64,000 nt of DNA from Bacteroidota bacterium (GTDB lineage: Bacteria > Bacteroidota > Ignavibacteria > UBA10030 > SZUA-254), in contig JAGVIE010000013.1 of assembly GCA_020056225.1 (NCBI GenBank), forward strand, positions 1-64,000, in the 5' to 3' direction. This document shows positions 10,313 through 19,196 of this stretch, piece after piece. Made by a program: the position numbers and the translations under genes. The notes beneath the pieces are model-generated. The model was not told where the DNA came from, made no database searches, and saw only the letters and a program-made list of their open reading frames with translations. Numbering within the stretch: position 1 is the first letter of the stretch; the number at the start of each line of letters is the position of its first letter.

Positions 10313-10693
10313 TTATTTACCTATTAATTCGCGGTATGTTTTTACGTCGAGAAGAGCATCCAACTCGTTCGTGGCGCTAATTTTCAATTTCATGATCCAT
10401 CCCTTGCCGTAAGGATCTTTGTTGACAAGTTCCGGCGCTTTTTCCAATTCAGCGTTAGCTTCGATGACTTCACCTGACAGGGGCGAATAAAGATCGGAAA
10501 CTGCCTTAACAGCTTCAATGGTGCCGAAGCTCTCACCTTGCTTAACTTGTTTGTGAATTTGCGGCAACTCGACAAAAACCACATCGCCAAGTTCACCCTG
10601 GGCATATTCGGTAATACCAACTACACCGGTATCTCCTTCAACCCTAATCCATTCATGGTCTTTTGTATATTTCAGATTTTCTGGGAACGTCAT
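10313..10693 (-). CDS. gcvH: Glycine cleavage system H protein
   Basis: This 126-residue lipoyl carrier has the usual length. The lipoylation site is K63 in GTIEAVKAVSDLYSP, followed by LSGEVIEAN and the conserved PYGKGWIMK near the C-terminus. It shuttles the aminomethyl group from the P-protein to the T-protein. ATG start with AGGTG upstream. It begins 20 bp after accC and is followed after 18 bp by the carbonic anhydrase gene, so it is certainly cotranscribed with at least one of them. H-protein also serves as a lipoyl donor in some organisms, which would fit its place among fatty-acid genes, but that is inference. Confidence 0.97.
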   Translation of the reverse strand: MTFPENLKYTKDHEWIRVEGDTGVVGITEYAQGELGDVVFVELPQIHKQVKQGESFGTIEAVKAVSDLYSPLSGEVIEANAELEKAPELVNKDPYGKGWIMKLKISATNELDALLDVKTYRELIGK

Positions 10694-10713
10694 GGAATCA
10701 CCTATAAAATTTG

Positions 10714-12054
10714 TTAATCTTTGTTGTAATGTTTTTCTATGAAACTCGTATCATATAATCCGCTACGGAAAACTTTATTCTGCATTACCTTCCGATGGAA
10801 TGGAATGGTTGTATGCACGCCTTCGATAGTAAATTCTTCCAACGCGCCTGCCATTTTATCAATTGCCTCGTCACGGGTTGGCGCAAAGACGATTAATTTT
10901 GCAATAAGGGAATCGTAAAATGGAGGGATTTTATAACCTGCATAGCAATGTGTATCGACCCGAACACCATACCCGCCGGGTAAATGAAACCCAGTAATCT
11001 CTCCGGGAGACGGACGAAAATCATGACTGGGATCTTCAGCGTTGATCCGGCATTCGATTGCGTGCCCTCTCGGCTTGAACTCTTTTTTCCGCAATCTCTT
11101 ACCCATAGCAATTTCAATCTGAAGTTTAATCAAATCCAACCCGGTGACTTGTTCGGTCACGGGGTGCTCGACCTGTATGCGGGTGTTCATCTCCATGAAA
11201 TAGAAATTTCTATCTTTATCAACTATGAATTCGATTGTTCCGGCTCCCTCATACTTTACACCTTTAGCGCCATTGACGGCTGCGTTTCCCATAGCATCGC
11301 GCATTTTAGGATCAACTATCGGAGAAGGCGATTCTTCCACCAGCTTTTGATGCCGTCGCTGGATTGTGCAGTCGCGCTCATTGAGATGAATCGCATTGCC
11401 ATACTGATCTCCAAACACCTGAATCTCGATGTGCCGCGGTTGGTCTACAAATTTTTCAATATAAACATCCGGATTGTTGAATGCGGCGCCGGCTTCGTTG
11501 CTTGCCATCTGGAATAATTTTTCAAAATCGTTCTCATCTATAACGATCCGCATTCCCTTTCCTCCGCCTCCGGCAGTCGCTTTGATCATTACAGGAAAAC
11601 CGATCGACCTGGCAATATCGAATCCTTCTTTAACATCTTTTACTATTCCATCACTTCCAGGAACAACTGGAACACCGGCTTTACTCATAGTATCTTTTGC
11701 AAGCGCCTTATCACCCATCGCCACAATGGCTTCGGGCGAGGGTCCGATGAATTTGATTCCTTGAGATTGGCAAATTTCAGAGAACTGAGCGTTTTCCGCA
11801 AGAAAACCATATCCGGGATGAATTGCATCGGCGTTTGTAATTTCCGCGGCAGAAATAATGCGCGGGATATGAAGATAACTTTCGCGCCCGGGCGGAGGAC
11901 CGATGCAAACAGCTTCATCGGCAAATTTAACGTGTAAAGAATAGCGGTCAGCTTCGGAATAAACAGCAACCGTCCTGATTCCCAGTTCACGACAAACGCG
12001 CATTACGCGCAGTGCTATTTCTCCCCTGTTCGCTATGAGAACTTTTTTAAACAC
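10714..12054 (-). CDS. accC: Acetyl-CoA carboxylase, biotin carboxylase subunit
   Basis: A 446-residue ATP-grasp biotin carboxylase, full length. The N-terminus reads [18 protein letters not shown], the glycine-rich ATP loop is [13 protein letters not shown], and the active-site segments are [16 protein letters not shown] and ECRINAEDP. It carboxylates biotin on AccB using bicarbonate and ATP. The start is GTG at 12052-12054, with the Met-Phe-Lys-Lys start matching the family. accB lies 57 bp upstream and gcvH 20 bp downstream. accA and accD are not in the window. Confidence 0.97.
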   Translation of the reverse strand: MFKKVLIANRGEIALRVMRVCRELGIRTVAVYSEADRYSLHVKFADEAVCIGPPPGRESYLHIPRIISAAEITNADAIHPGYGFLAENAQFSEICQSQGIKFIGPSPEAIVAMGDKALAKDTMSKAGVPVVPGSDGIVKDVKEGFDIARSIGFPVMIKATAGGGGKGMRIVIDENDFEKLFQMASNEAGAAFNNPDVYIEKFVDQPRHIEIQVFGDQYGNAIHLNERDCTIQRRHQKLVEESPSPIVDPKMRDAMGNAAVNGAKGVKYEGAGTIEFIVDKDRNFYFMEMNTRIQVEHPVTEQVTGLDLIKLQIEIAMGKRLRKKEFKPRGHAIECRINAEDPSHDFRPSPGEITGFHLPGGYGVRVDTHCYAGYKIPPFYDSLIAKLIVFAPTRDEAIDKMAGALEEFTIEGVHTTIPFHRKVMQNKVFRSGLYDTSFIEKHYNKD

Positions 12055-12111
12055 AAATTTCTTTCATGTAGTTCGTAATGAATCGGAAAGGATAATAGAG
12101 CGTTTATCCAT

Positions 12112-12582
12112 TTAGACGGGTTCAATCAAGAACAATGTCTGATTATACTCTACCGGTTGAGCATTATCGACTAATATTTTCACGATTCTTCCGGAAACAT
12201 CGCTTTCGATTTCATTCATGAGCTTCATCGCTTCGATGATACAGAGAACTTGTTTCGGCTGAACAATAGCGCCGACCTCGACATACGAATCGGCATCGGG
12301 CGCGGGTGCACGGTAGAATGTTCCAACAATCGGCGATTTAACTTCATGCATTTTTACTTCGGTTTTTGCCGCCGGTTCTTGTGAGGCTACAGGTTCCACC
12401 TTCGCACCGGCTATCGCCTGCTGAGCGGCAACCTGTGGCATCGCAACCGGAGCAACCGGAATCGAACTCAGAGCCATGTTTTTCGAAACCTTGACTTTTA
12501 AGCCTTCCTCTTCAATCTCGATCTCATGTACAGTGCTCTCTTCAACAATCCGTACTAACTTTTTAAGATATCTTATATCCAT
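12112..12582 (-). CDS. accB: Acetyl-CoA carboxylase, biotin carboxyl carrier protein
   Basis: A 156-residue BCCP. The N-terminal helix-rich part (residues 1-35) is followed by an alanine/proline/valine-rich flexible linker (about 40-75). The C-terminal biotinyl domain carries biotin on K120 in the EAMKLMNE motif, with [14 protein letters not shown] as its first strands. It carries CO2 between AccC and the carboxyltransferase. The start is supported by GGAGAG nine bases upstream of the ATG. It lies 35 bp after efp, the common efp-accB-accC arrangement of many bacteria. Confidence 0.97.
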   Translation of the reverse strand: MDIRYLKKLVRIVEESTVHEIEIEEEGLKVKVSKNMALSSIPVAPVAMPQVAAQQAIAGAKVEPVASQEPAAKTEVKMHEVKSPIVGTFYRAPAPDADSYVEVGAIVQPKQVLCIIEAMKLMNEIESDVSGRIVKILVDNAQPVEYNQTLFLIEPV

Positions 12583-12617
12583 AATCTCTCCTAAATTAAG
12601 TGAGCAAAGACGCTATA

Positions 12618-13181
12618 TTACATTTTGACTCGTTCAAGATAATTTCCTGAACGAGTATCGATTTTAAGTGTATCGCCCTCATTGATGAAGAGAGGAACGT
12701 TAACAGTCGCGCCGGTTTCCATCTTGGCAGGTTTCTGTGCACCTGTTGCGGTATCGCCACGAACTCCGGGCGGTGTTTCGATAACTTTTAATTCAACCGT
12801 TATCGGCATCTCTACTGAAATGATGTCGTTCCCATTGAACATTATCTTGATGGTTTCACTCTCTTTGAGAAAATGTGCGCCATCACCGATTAATTTTTCT
12901 TCAACATTGATCTGGTCGTATGTTTCTTTATCCATAAATACATAACTTGAACCGTCATGATACAGGTACTGATACTCTTTCGTATCGATTCTGACTATGT
13001 CGATTGCTTCACCGGCACGAAAACGTATTTCAATAACTTTGCCCGATTTCAAACTTTTTAATTTAGCTCTAACGAACGCACGCCAGTTTCCGGGATTCAC
13101 ATGCTGAAATTCCACAACAGTCCACAATTCTCCATCCATGCGGATTGTCAAGCCCGGTCTAAAATCTGATGTTGATGCCAT
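12618..13181 (-). CDS. efp: Elongation factor P, without the usual tip lysine
   Basis: A 187-residue EF-P with the three standard beta-barrel domains (TSDFRPGLTIRMDGELW, then KIMFNGNDIISVEMP, then GATVNVPLFINEGD). It helps the ribosome through polyproline stretches. The loop that reaches the peptidyl-transferase centre reads H-V-N-P-G-N-W-R-A-F. The residue aligned with the modified Lys34 of E. coli EF-P is Asn32, with Arg34 two positions later. Neither beta-lysylation nor hypusine-type modification at that site is possible, so the tip must work unmodified or by another modification. It heads the efp-accB-accC-gcvH cluster. A second paralogue lies at 38314-38886. Confidence 0.95.
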   Translation of the reverse strand: MASTSDFRPGLTIRMDGELWTVVEFQHVNPGNWRAFVRAKLKSLKSGKVIEIRFRAGEAIDIVRIDTKEYQYLYHDGSSYVFMDKETYDQINVEEKLIGDGAHFLKESETIKIMFNGNDIISVEMPITVELKVIETPPGVRGDTATGAQKPAKMETGATVNVPLFINEGDTLKIDTRSGNYLERVKM

Positions 13182-13318
13182 AAAACTCCATTGGATTGAA
13201 CAAAAAAAGCAGAATTACCATTTATTGGAGTTTAAAAATACGAAGAACACTGTTGAAAGTCAAGGATTGCATTTCGTTTAGGATATTCTTACTATAAATG
13301 TGAAATTTTAGGACCAAT

Positions 13319-13648
13319 ATGCGTATCTCACCGACATTCTATTTTATATCCATCTTCTTGCTTTGCTCCTGTTCGAGTGAAAAGTCGAGCGTGAAAGTAC
13401 TTCCCGATTCCACATTTGTCAAATTCTTTGCCGATTCATTGATTATTTCCGATGAGATCAAAATCGGCAGGATGGATTCGAACCAGTTACGCATAAAAAT
13501 TGACAGCTTATATAACAAATATCGATTTACCCGCGATGAGACTGCTATTACTCTCGGATATCATAAGGAAAATATTGAGAGATGGAAGATATTTTATGAA
13601 AAAGTAATAAAACAGATGGAACTAATACAGCAGATAGAATCCCGTTGA
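13319..13648 (+). CDS. DUF4296-like lipoprotein
   Basis: This 109-residue protein has a lipoprotein signal (MRISPTFYFISIFLLCSC, lipobox Cys near 16-18). The mature part has the pattern SLYNKYRFTRDETAITLGYH, followed by IERWKIFYEKVIKQME. That layout (a short helical bundle with a Y/F-x-x-S-x-x-Y-like helix, a gap and a final I-Y-x-x-V helix) is typical of DUF4296 proteins of Bacteroidota. Function unknown; located in the envelope. It sits alone, convergent with the phosphate transporter, whose stop codon is 13 bp away. Confidence 0.6.
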   Translation: MRISPTFYFISIFLLCSCSSEKSSVKVLPDSTFVKFFADSLIISDEIKIGRMDSNQLRIKIDSLYNKYRFTRDETAITLGYHKENIERWKIFYEKVIKQMELIQQIESR

Positions 13649-13660
13649 TACGCGGTTAGA

Positions 13661-14647
13661 CTATTGGAATAGCGTCACAATATAATAAGATATCGCCCCG
13701 ACTACTCCAGATGCGGGAATCGTTAAAATCCATGCAGTAATAATATTACCTGCTAATCCCCAACGAACTCCGGATAGACGTTTAGTCGCACCGACACCCA
13801 TGATGGCACCCGTAATCGTATGTGTTGTGCTAACTGGGATCCCGCCCCAAGCAGTAACAAGCAATGTGATACCACCGGCAGTCTCAGCGCAAAAGCCACC
13901 TGAAGGTTTCAATTTCGTGATCTTTTGTCCCATTGTTTTTACAATACGCCATCCGCCAAAGAGTGTACCCAATGCTATAGCAAAGTGTGACAAAAGAATA
14001 ACCCAGAATGGTACAGCAAATGTTTGTAAATAACCGGCGGTGACGAGAAGTCCTGTTATGACTCCCATTGTTTTCTGAGCGTCGTTTGTACCATGACCAA
14101 GGCTATAAACGGCGGCAGATACAAGTTGCAGCTTTCGAAACACACCATTAATTTTTGCTGAGGAACGTTCATGGAACATCCACATAAGTATAACCATCAA
14201 AATAAATCCCATGATCATACCCATAAATGGAGCGAGGAAGAGAAAAATGATAGTTTTAGTCCAGCCACCATATATGATGGCACCGAAACCAGCTTTCGCT
14301 ATTGCTGCACCTGCATATCCACCCATCAGAGCATGTGATGAACTTGTTGGAAGAGCAAAATACCAGGTGATAATGTTCCAACATATAGCACCGAGAAGTC
14401 CGCTCATGATGACAAATTCATTTACGGCTTGAAGATCGACCAATCCCTTTCCGAGTGTCTTAGCAACGTGAACATCGAAGAAGAATGCCGCCACAAGATT
14501 AAAGAATGCCGCCCACATTACTGCCTTACGCGGTGTCAAAACTCTTGTCGAAACTATTGTGGCAATGGAATTCGCAGAATCGTGAAATCCATTCAGGAAA
14601 TCAAAAACCAGAGCGATAAATACTATTATTATGACTGTTGTAAGCAT
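13661..14647 (-). CDS. PiT-family inorganic phosphate transporter
   Basis: A 328-residue integral membrane protein. The N-terminal signature FDFLNGFHDSANSIATIVS and the second repeat copy SLGHGTNDAQKTMGVI identify the PiT family of cation-coupled phosphate transporters. About ten hydrophobic segments are visible. It begins 14 bp after a DUF47/PhoU-like gene, and this pair is the standard arrangement in which the DUF47 protein controls or stabilises the transporter. Length is short relative to PitA of E. coli, but both signature repeats are intact. Confidence 0.93.
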   Translation of the reverse strand: MLTTVIIIVFIALVFDFLNGFHDSANSIATIVSTRVLTPRKAVMWAAFFNLVAAFFFDVHVAKTLGKGLVDLQAVNEFVIMSGLLGAICWNIITWYFALPTSSSHALMGGYAGAAIAKAGFGAIIYGGWTKTIIFLFLAPFMGMIMGFILMVILMWMFHERSSAKINGVFRKLQLVSAAVYSLGHGTNDAQKTMGVITGLLVTAGYLQTFAVPFWVILLSHFAIALGTLFGGWRIVKTMGQKITKLKPSGGFCAETAGGITLLVTAWGGIPVSTTHTITGAIMGVGATKRLSGVRWGLAGNIITAWILTIPASGVVGAISYYIVTLFQ

Positions 14648-14661
14648 ATACCTATTAAATT

Positions 14662-15306
14662 TTATCCATGCTTGATGAGGAGTGATTCCATAACGTTTGC
14701 GGCATCTTCACATGCATCTGTTGCGGTTTCCAATACAACATAAATCTCTTTCAACTTGATGATTTGTATCGCGTCTTTTTCGTTTTCAAAAAGATCTGCC
14801 ACAGCGTGTTCGAAAACCGAATCTGCTTGGTTTTCATACTCATTAACTTTTCGAAGAACTTTCTGAAGCTCTTCTGCTTTTCGAAAATCTCTTAATAGCG
14901 AAATCCCTTTCTGTAATTCCAGAACTGAATTATAGAGGATATCAGTTAATGTATTCATATATTGCGGACAGCCCGGCACTTTGTATAATATAAAGCGTGA
15001 AGCACAGCCGTCGATATAATCCATAACATCATCGAGCGCCGATGCCAGCTCATGAATGTCTTCACGATCGAAAGGTGTCACAAATGTCGCATTCAATTCC
15101 GCATAGATTTTATGCGTGACTGCATCACCTTGGTGCTCGAGTTTGTTAATACTTTCAGCGAGCTTAATATGATCGGCAGGATCGCAATTTCGGAGTTCTA
15201 TGAGCAGCTTTGCGGCATTGACAAGATTTTGAGCGGATTCTTCAAAAAATGTATAGAATTTCTCGTCGTGCGGGAGAAGAATTTGAATTAGTCTATCAAG
15301 TCTCAT
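14662..15306 (-). CDS. DUF47 (PhoU-like) phosphate transport regulator
   Basis: A helical PhoU-like protein of 214 residues starting MRLDRLIQILLPHDEKFY. This start at 15304-15306 has GAGAGG at a good distance, and upstream in-frame codons add only a non-conserved extension. Conserved DUF47 elements are FFEESAQNL, KLEHQGDAVTHKIY, TPFDREDIHELASALDDVMD and ENQADSVFEHAV. The helices carry paired acidic residues that bind metal clusters. It is expected to modulate the PiT transporter encoded 14 bp downstream. Confidence 0.93.
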   Translation of the reverse strand: MRLDRLIQILLPHDEKFYTFFEESAQNLVNAAKLLIELRNCDPADHIKLAESINKLEHQGDAVTHKIYAELNATFVTPFDREDIHELASALDDVMDYIDGCASRFILYKVPGCPQYMNTLTDILYNSVLELQKGISLLRDFRKAEELQKVLRKVNEYENQADSVFEHAVADLFENEKDAIQIIKLKEIYVVLETATDACEDAANVMESLLIKHG

Positions 15307-15541
15307 TGCGATAACCTCTCTGATTTGAAATAAACATATTGCGCATCGAAATGTAATGAATCTAAATGAAATATTCAATCATCAGATTGATTTTTTTTCC
15401 GCCTCTCATTCTGCGATTTCAGTCGGAAAATATAATAACTTGAAGAACAGCGGATAATGTTATAGCTCAAATATAAATGACCCGAAATAATCGGGTCATC
15501 CATGTGGAAATTTCTTCAATGAAAAAGACTGTTGGCTGAGA

Positions 15542-17350
15542 TTATTGAGCTTTGTTTAAAGTCAACTTCATAGTTGTCCCTTGTCCGGTTTCACTCTCCA
15601 CCCAGATCGTTCCACCATGCGCTTCTACCACCTCTTTGCATATCCATAGTCCAAGTCCGGCACCCTTTATATCTTTAGCTTCACCGATATCAACCCTAGA
15701 AAATTTCTGAAAGAGTTTCCCGATTTGTTCTTGTGGAATCCCGATACCCTGATCGGATACGGCGATGATGAGTTTTTCAGCGGAGAGATCGTCGATAGTA
15801 ATCGTGATCTTCCCCCCGCGCGGCGAATATTTTACCGCGTTACTCACAAGATTTTGCACGACTTGTCTAAGTTTCGTCTGATCGCCTTTAATGAAAGTAA
15901 CATTAGGATCAATTTTATATTCGACCTGATGACGGCTTGAGTAGCGCACCATCGAAATTGCATCCTGTATGAGTCGCTCAATGTTGACTATTTTGAAAAA
16001 ATAATTCAATTGACCGGATTCCATCTTAGTAATGGAAAGCGTGTCTTCTGCCAATTGGTTTAAGCGGTTCGCCTGATCTACAATAATCTGGAGGTACTCT
16101 TTGATTCTTTGATATCCTTGCACAGCTTCATTCTTCAGAAGCGCTTTACCGGCAAGTATGATACTTGAAAGCGGGGATCTGAAATCATGCGAAACTATAC
16201 CGAGGAACTCTGATTTCATCTTGTCAAGCTCGGTTAGTTTCATATTGGCTTTCTGCACTTCGTCATACAATTTTGCATTCTTGATAGCGATACCCAGTTG
16301 ATCTGAGAGCGTACCGAGTACGACAGAATCTGTTTCATCAAATGCATGAAGCTTTGTATCTTCGACGTTCAGAATGCCGACGACTTCATTCTCGATTTTA
16401 ATCGGTATGGCAAGTTCCGATCTCGTATTATGATATTCATAGGCAAGATATCGTGGATCCTGAAGTACATCGTTGCATAAAATTTTTTCATTATGCTGTG
16501 CGACCCATCCGATAATTCCCTTATTACTGCTCTGGCGATAGCCATGCGGTAGGAAGTCGACAAAATTTCCGGCATGCGCAACAAGTTCTACTTCCGATTT
16601 ATCGTCTGTAAGAAGAAATACCGTTACATCAAAATAATTGAATGTTTCTTGAATCAATGATGCAGACACAGTTAGAAGTTTGTCTAATTGCAGCATTGAA
16701 GTCAGCCGGCTTGATATTTTATTTATCAACTCAATCTGTGTGATTCGTTTCCTGGCATCCTCAAACATCGATGCATCTTTTAGAGATGTTGCCAGATATA
16801 AACTCAGCAATTGTCCAATAGCCGCATCTTCTTCCGAATAAAATCCTTCTTTAATTGCCCCGAAAGATAACACCCCTATGACATCGTTTCCTGTTCGCAT
16901 GGGTACAATCAGGAGAGAGCGGACACCAAGTTCCTGGATCTTCCCTTCGATAGCATGACTGAAATGCGGTGTCGATTCGATGTCGCCGATAAACGATGCC
17001 TGATTTTTTATAACCCATCCGGGAATTCCCTCATCGACGCTGAAATGTTTATGATTTAGATCGCTCGCATCGGCAATGGGTGATAATGTATTTATCACAT
17101 AATGAGTTCCCGATCTATTCAGTATGCCGACGAAACATACATCGTAATTGAGAAGCCATTTTGCTTCCGATCTTAAGATATTAAGTATCTCATCACGCTT
17201 GCGGGTATTATCTATTTGAGCTGTAACATCGTGAAGCGTGTTCAGCTTTTTTAAAATTCCCGATCCTTCAACAACGCGGCCCTGGACTGTTGCTTTAACT
17301 GTATCATTGCGCTTTACGCCCACTTTTGTCTCATCTGTCTTTTTATTCAA
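15542..17350 (-). CDS. GAF-domain sensor histidine kinase
   Basis: This 602-residue kinase lacks any transmembrane segment, so it is cytoplasmic. Two GAF domains are visible (about residues 35-195 and 205-365; elements such as GIPGWVIKNQASFI and GIIGWVAQHNEKIL). A HisKA domain follows, with the phosphoacceptor in GIVSHDFRSPLSS near residue 390. The C-terminal HATPase domain has N-box NLVSNAVKYSPRGGK, G1 DQGIGIPQEQIGKLF and G2 GAGLGLWICK. The start codon overlaps the stop of purM by four bases (ATGA), so the two are translated together. No cognate regulator is adjacent; a lone receiver protein is encoded at 27120-27482. Confidence 0.93.
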   Translation of the reverse strand: MNKKTDETKVGVKRNDTVKATVQGRVVEGSGILKKLNTLHDVTAQIDNTRKRDEILNILRSEAKWLLNYDVCFVGILNRSGTHYVINTLSPIADASDLNHKHFSVDEGIPGWVIKNQASFIGDIESTPHFSHAIEGKIQELGVRSLLIVPMRTGNDVIGVLSFGAIKEGFYSEEDAAIGQLLSLYLATSLKDASMFEDARKRITQIELINKISSRLTSMLQLDKLLTVSASLIQETFNYFDVTVFLLTDDKSEVELVAHAGNFVDFLPHGYRQSSNKGIIGWVAQHNEKILCNDVLQDPRYLAYEYHNTRSELAIPIKIENEVVGILNVEDTKLHAFDETDSVVLGTLSDQLGIAIKNAKLYDEVQKANMKLTELDKMKSEFLGIVSHDFRSPLSSIILAGKALLKNEAVQGYQRIKEYLQIIVDQANRLNQLAEDTLSITKMESGQLNYFFKIVNIERLIQDAISMVRYSSRHQVEYKIDPNVTFIKGDQTKLRQVVQNLVSNAVKYSPRGGKITITIDDLSAEKLIIAVSDQGIGIPQEQIGKLFQKFSRVDIGEAKDIKGAGLGLWICKEVVEAHGGTIWVESETGQGTTMKLTLNKAQ

Positions 17351-18378
17351 GTGTTCCTCGTTTGGTTGTGAATTCTATCTTGATTAACGACAACTTCACC
17401 CATGATAAAAGGTACCTCTCCATCTGCAAGTAATATTTCCGTGATCTTATCTGCACCTCTTTTGGATGCTATGACCACGAGACCTACACCCAGATTGAAT
17501 GCCTTTCGCATGTCATCTTCCGGCACGTTGCCGGTTTTTTGTATTAAATTAAAAATTTCGGGCCGCTGCCATCGCGTCCAATCGATTTTCAATGTGCAAT
17601 CTTTCGGAATAACTCTTTTAGTGTTTCCGACTATTCCTCCACCGGTTATGTGTGCAAATCCGTGTGTTTCGGACAATGATGATATCTTACTTATTGCTTT
17701 CAGATACGAGCGATGTGTTGTAAGTAAAGCTTCGCCTACGCTCTGTCCTAACTGGTCAATATAATCATCGATCTCATATCTCTCGAATAAAATTTCCCGT
17801 GCTAATGAATATCCGTTTGTATGTAAACCGGTAGAAGGCAAACCGATAAGAACATCGCCGGATTTTACTTTCTTTCCATCGAATATTTTTTTCTTTTCTA
17901 CAACACCTACTATCATCCCGGCTAAATCGTATTCGTCCTCCCGGTAAAAACCCGGCATCTCAGCCGTTTCACCGCCTATCAATGCGCAACTATTCTCACT
18001 ACACGCTTTCACCATTCCATCAAGTACGTTTTCAGCTATTTTAGGTTGCAGTTTTCCGGCGGCGAAATAATCCATAAAAAACAGCGGCTGTGCCCCGCAC
18101 ACCGCTATATCATTTACACAATGATTGACTAAATCTTTGCCTATTGTATCGTGTTTATCTGTAAGGAAAGCGATTTTTAGTTTTGTTCCCACGCCGTCAA
18201 CACTCGAAACAAGCACAGGTTCATGAAGATTTGAAAATGTTCCTTCATAGAATGCGCCGAATGCACCGATATCGGCAAGTACTGATTTTGAAAAAGTCGT
18301 TCTTACCTTCGATCTTATTCGCTTTACGAACTCATCGCCAGCTTCAATATTAACTCCCGCCTGTGCATATCGATCCAA
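17347..18378 (-). CDS. purM: Phosphoribosylformylglycinamidine cyclo-ligase (AIR synthetase)
   Basis: This 343-residue enzyme catalyses the fifth step of purine synthesis, the ATP-dependent closure of the imidazole ring. It begins MDRYAQAGVNIEAGDEFV and contains the signatures VSSVDGVGTKLKIA, NDIAVCGAQPLFFMDYF, LIGGETAEMPGFY and HITGGGIVGNTKRV. Length is standard. It overlaps the downstream histidine kinase gene by ATGA. It is divergent from the FAH gene, and the 149-bp AT-rich gap between them should hold both promoters. Confidence 0.97.
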   Translation of the reverse strand: MDRYAQAGVNIEAGDEFVKRIRSKVRTTFSKSVLADIGAFGAFYEGTFSNLHEPVLVSSVDGVGTKLKIAFLTDKHDTIGKDLVNHCVNDIAVCGAQPLFFMDYFAAGKLQPKIAENVLDGMVKACSENSCALIGGETAEMPGFYREDEYDLAGMIVGVVEKKKIFDGKKVKSGDVLIGLPSTGLHTNGYSLAREILFERYEIDDYIDQLGQSVGEALLTTHRSYLKAISKISSLSETHGFAHITGGGIVGNTKRVIPKDCTLKIDWTRWQRPEIFNLIQKTGNVPEDDMRKAFNLGVGLVVIASKRGADKITEILLADGEVPFIMGEVVVNQDRIHNQTRNT

Positions 18379-18527
18379 TTTTTTCTTTCGACCTTATGAA
18401 CGAATTAAATTTGATTAATATAATGATTCTTTATTTAAATATGCAATATTATTTAATTCTTTGCCGACACCTCCTTGCAAGAATCCTCAAAAATGAGTAC
18501 ATTTTAATAAATTTTTAATATCCTTAT

Positions 18528-19190
18528 ATGCGAAAAATCAAGATTTCGGAATCTACTGAAGAAATAGTTGTGGGAAACATCTTCTGCGTTGGCAGGAATT
18601 ATGCCGAACACGCCAAGGAGATGGAATCAGATGTGCCGGTAAATCCAATGATTTTTATTAAACCATCTTCTTCCATCATCAGCGATGGAGAAAAAATTAT
18701 TTTCCCGAAAATATCGAAACTTCTCCATCATGAAGTAGAGCTTGTAATCGTGATCGGAAAGACTGCGAGACACATCCCAGCCAGCCAGGCAAAAAATCAT
18801 ATTCTGGGATATGCGGTCGGTCTCGATATGACGTTACGAGATTTACAAAATGAAGCAAAAAAACATGGCACACCCTGGACTATTGCGAAAGGATTCGATA
18901 CTTCTGCACCGATTTCTGAAATTATCCGTACCGAGAAAATAAAGGATCCTCAAAATTTAACAATCGCGTGCAAAGTCAATGGAGTAATTCGGCAGAACGT
19001 TTCTACAAGTGAAATGATTTTTAAGGTCGATAAATTAATCGAATACATATCATCAATTTTTACACTTGAAGCCGGCGACTTAATTTTTACAGGAACACCG
19101 GCGGGCGTCGGGGCAGTACAACCGGGCGATATTGTTGAAGCCGAACTTACCGGCTATACCAGAATTTCACTTCCAGTTATTGCCGCATAA
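18528..19190 (+). CDS. Fumarylacetoacetate hydrolase family protein
   Basis: A 220-residue single-domain FAH protein. The metal-binding acidic residues lie in LHHEVELVIVIG and in the VGLDMTLRDLQNEAKK segment, and the closing motif LIFTGTPAGVGAVQPGD is typical. Members of this size (FAHD1-like) act as acylpyruvases, oxaloacetate decarboxylases or isomerases in aromatic and keto acid breakdown, so the exact substrate cannot be read from sequence. It is followed after 6 bp by the M23 peptidase gene and probably shares its transcript. Confidence 0.88.
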   Translation: MRKIKISESTEEIVVGNIFCVGRNYAEHAKEMESDVPVNPMIFIKPSSSIISDGEKIIFPKISKLLHHEVELVIVIGKTARHIPASQAKNHILGYAVGLDMTLRDLQNEAKKHGTPWTIAKGFDTSAPISEIIRTEKIKDPQNLTIACKVNGVIRQNVSTSEMIFKVDKLIEYISSIFTLEAGDLIFTGTPAGVGAVQPGDIVEAELTGYTRISLPVIAA

Positions 19191-19196
19191 TTATTG

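Noticed and set aside
6734-13181. A complete glycine cleavage operon
   Set aside because: gcvT and lpd are not in the window; only gcvH and gcvP are present, so completeness cannot be claimed.
14662-15378. The longer reading frame of the DUF47 gene, starting at 15378
   Set aside because: The extra 24 residues are not DUF47-like, and GAGAGG stands before the inner ATG at 15304-15306, which gives the family's normal start.
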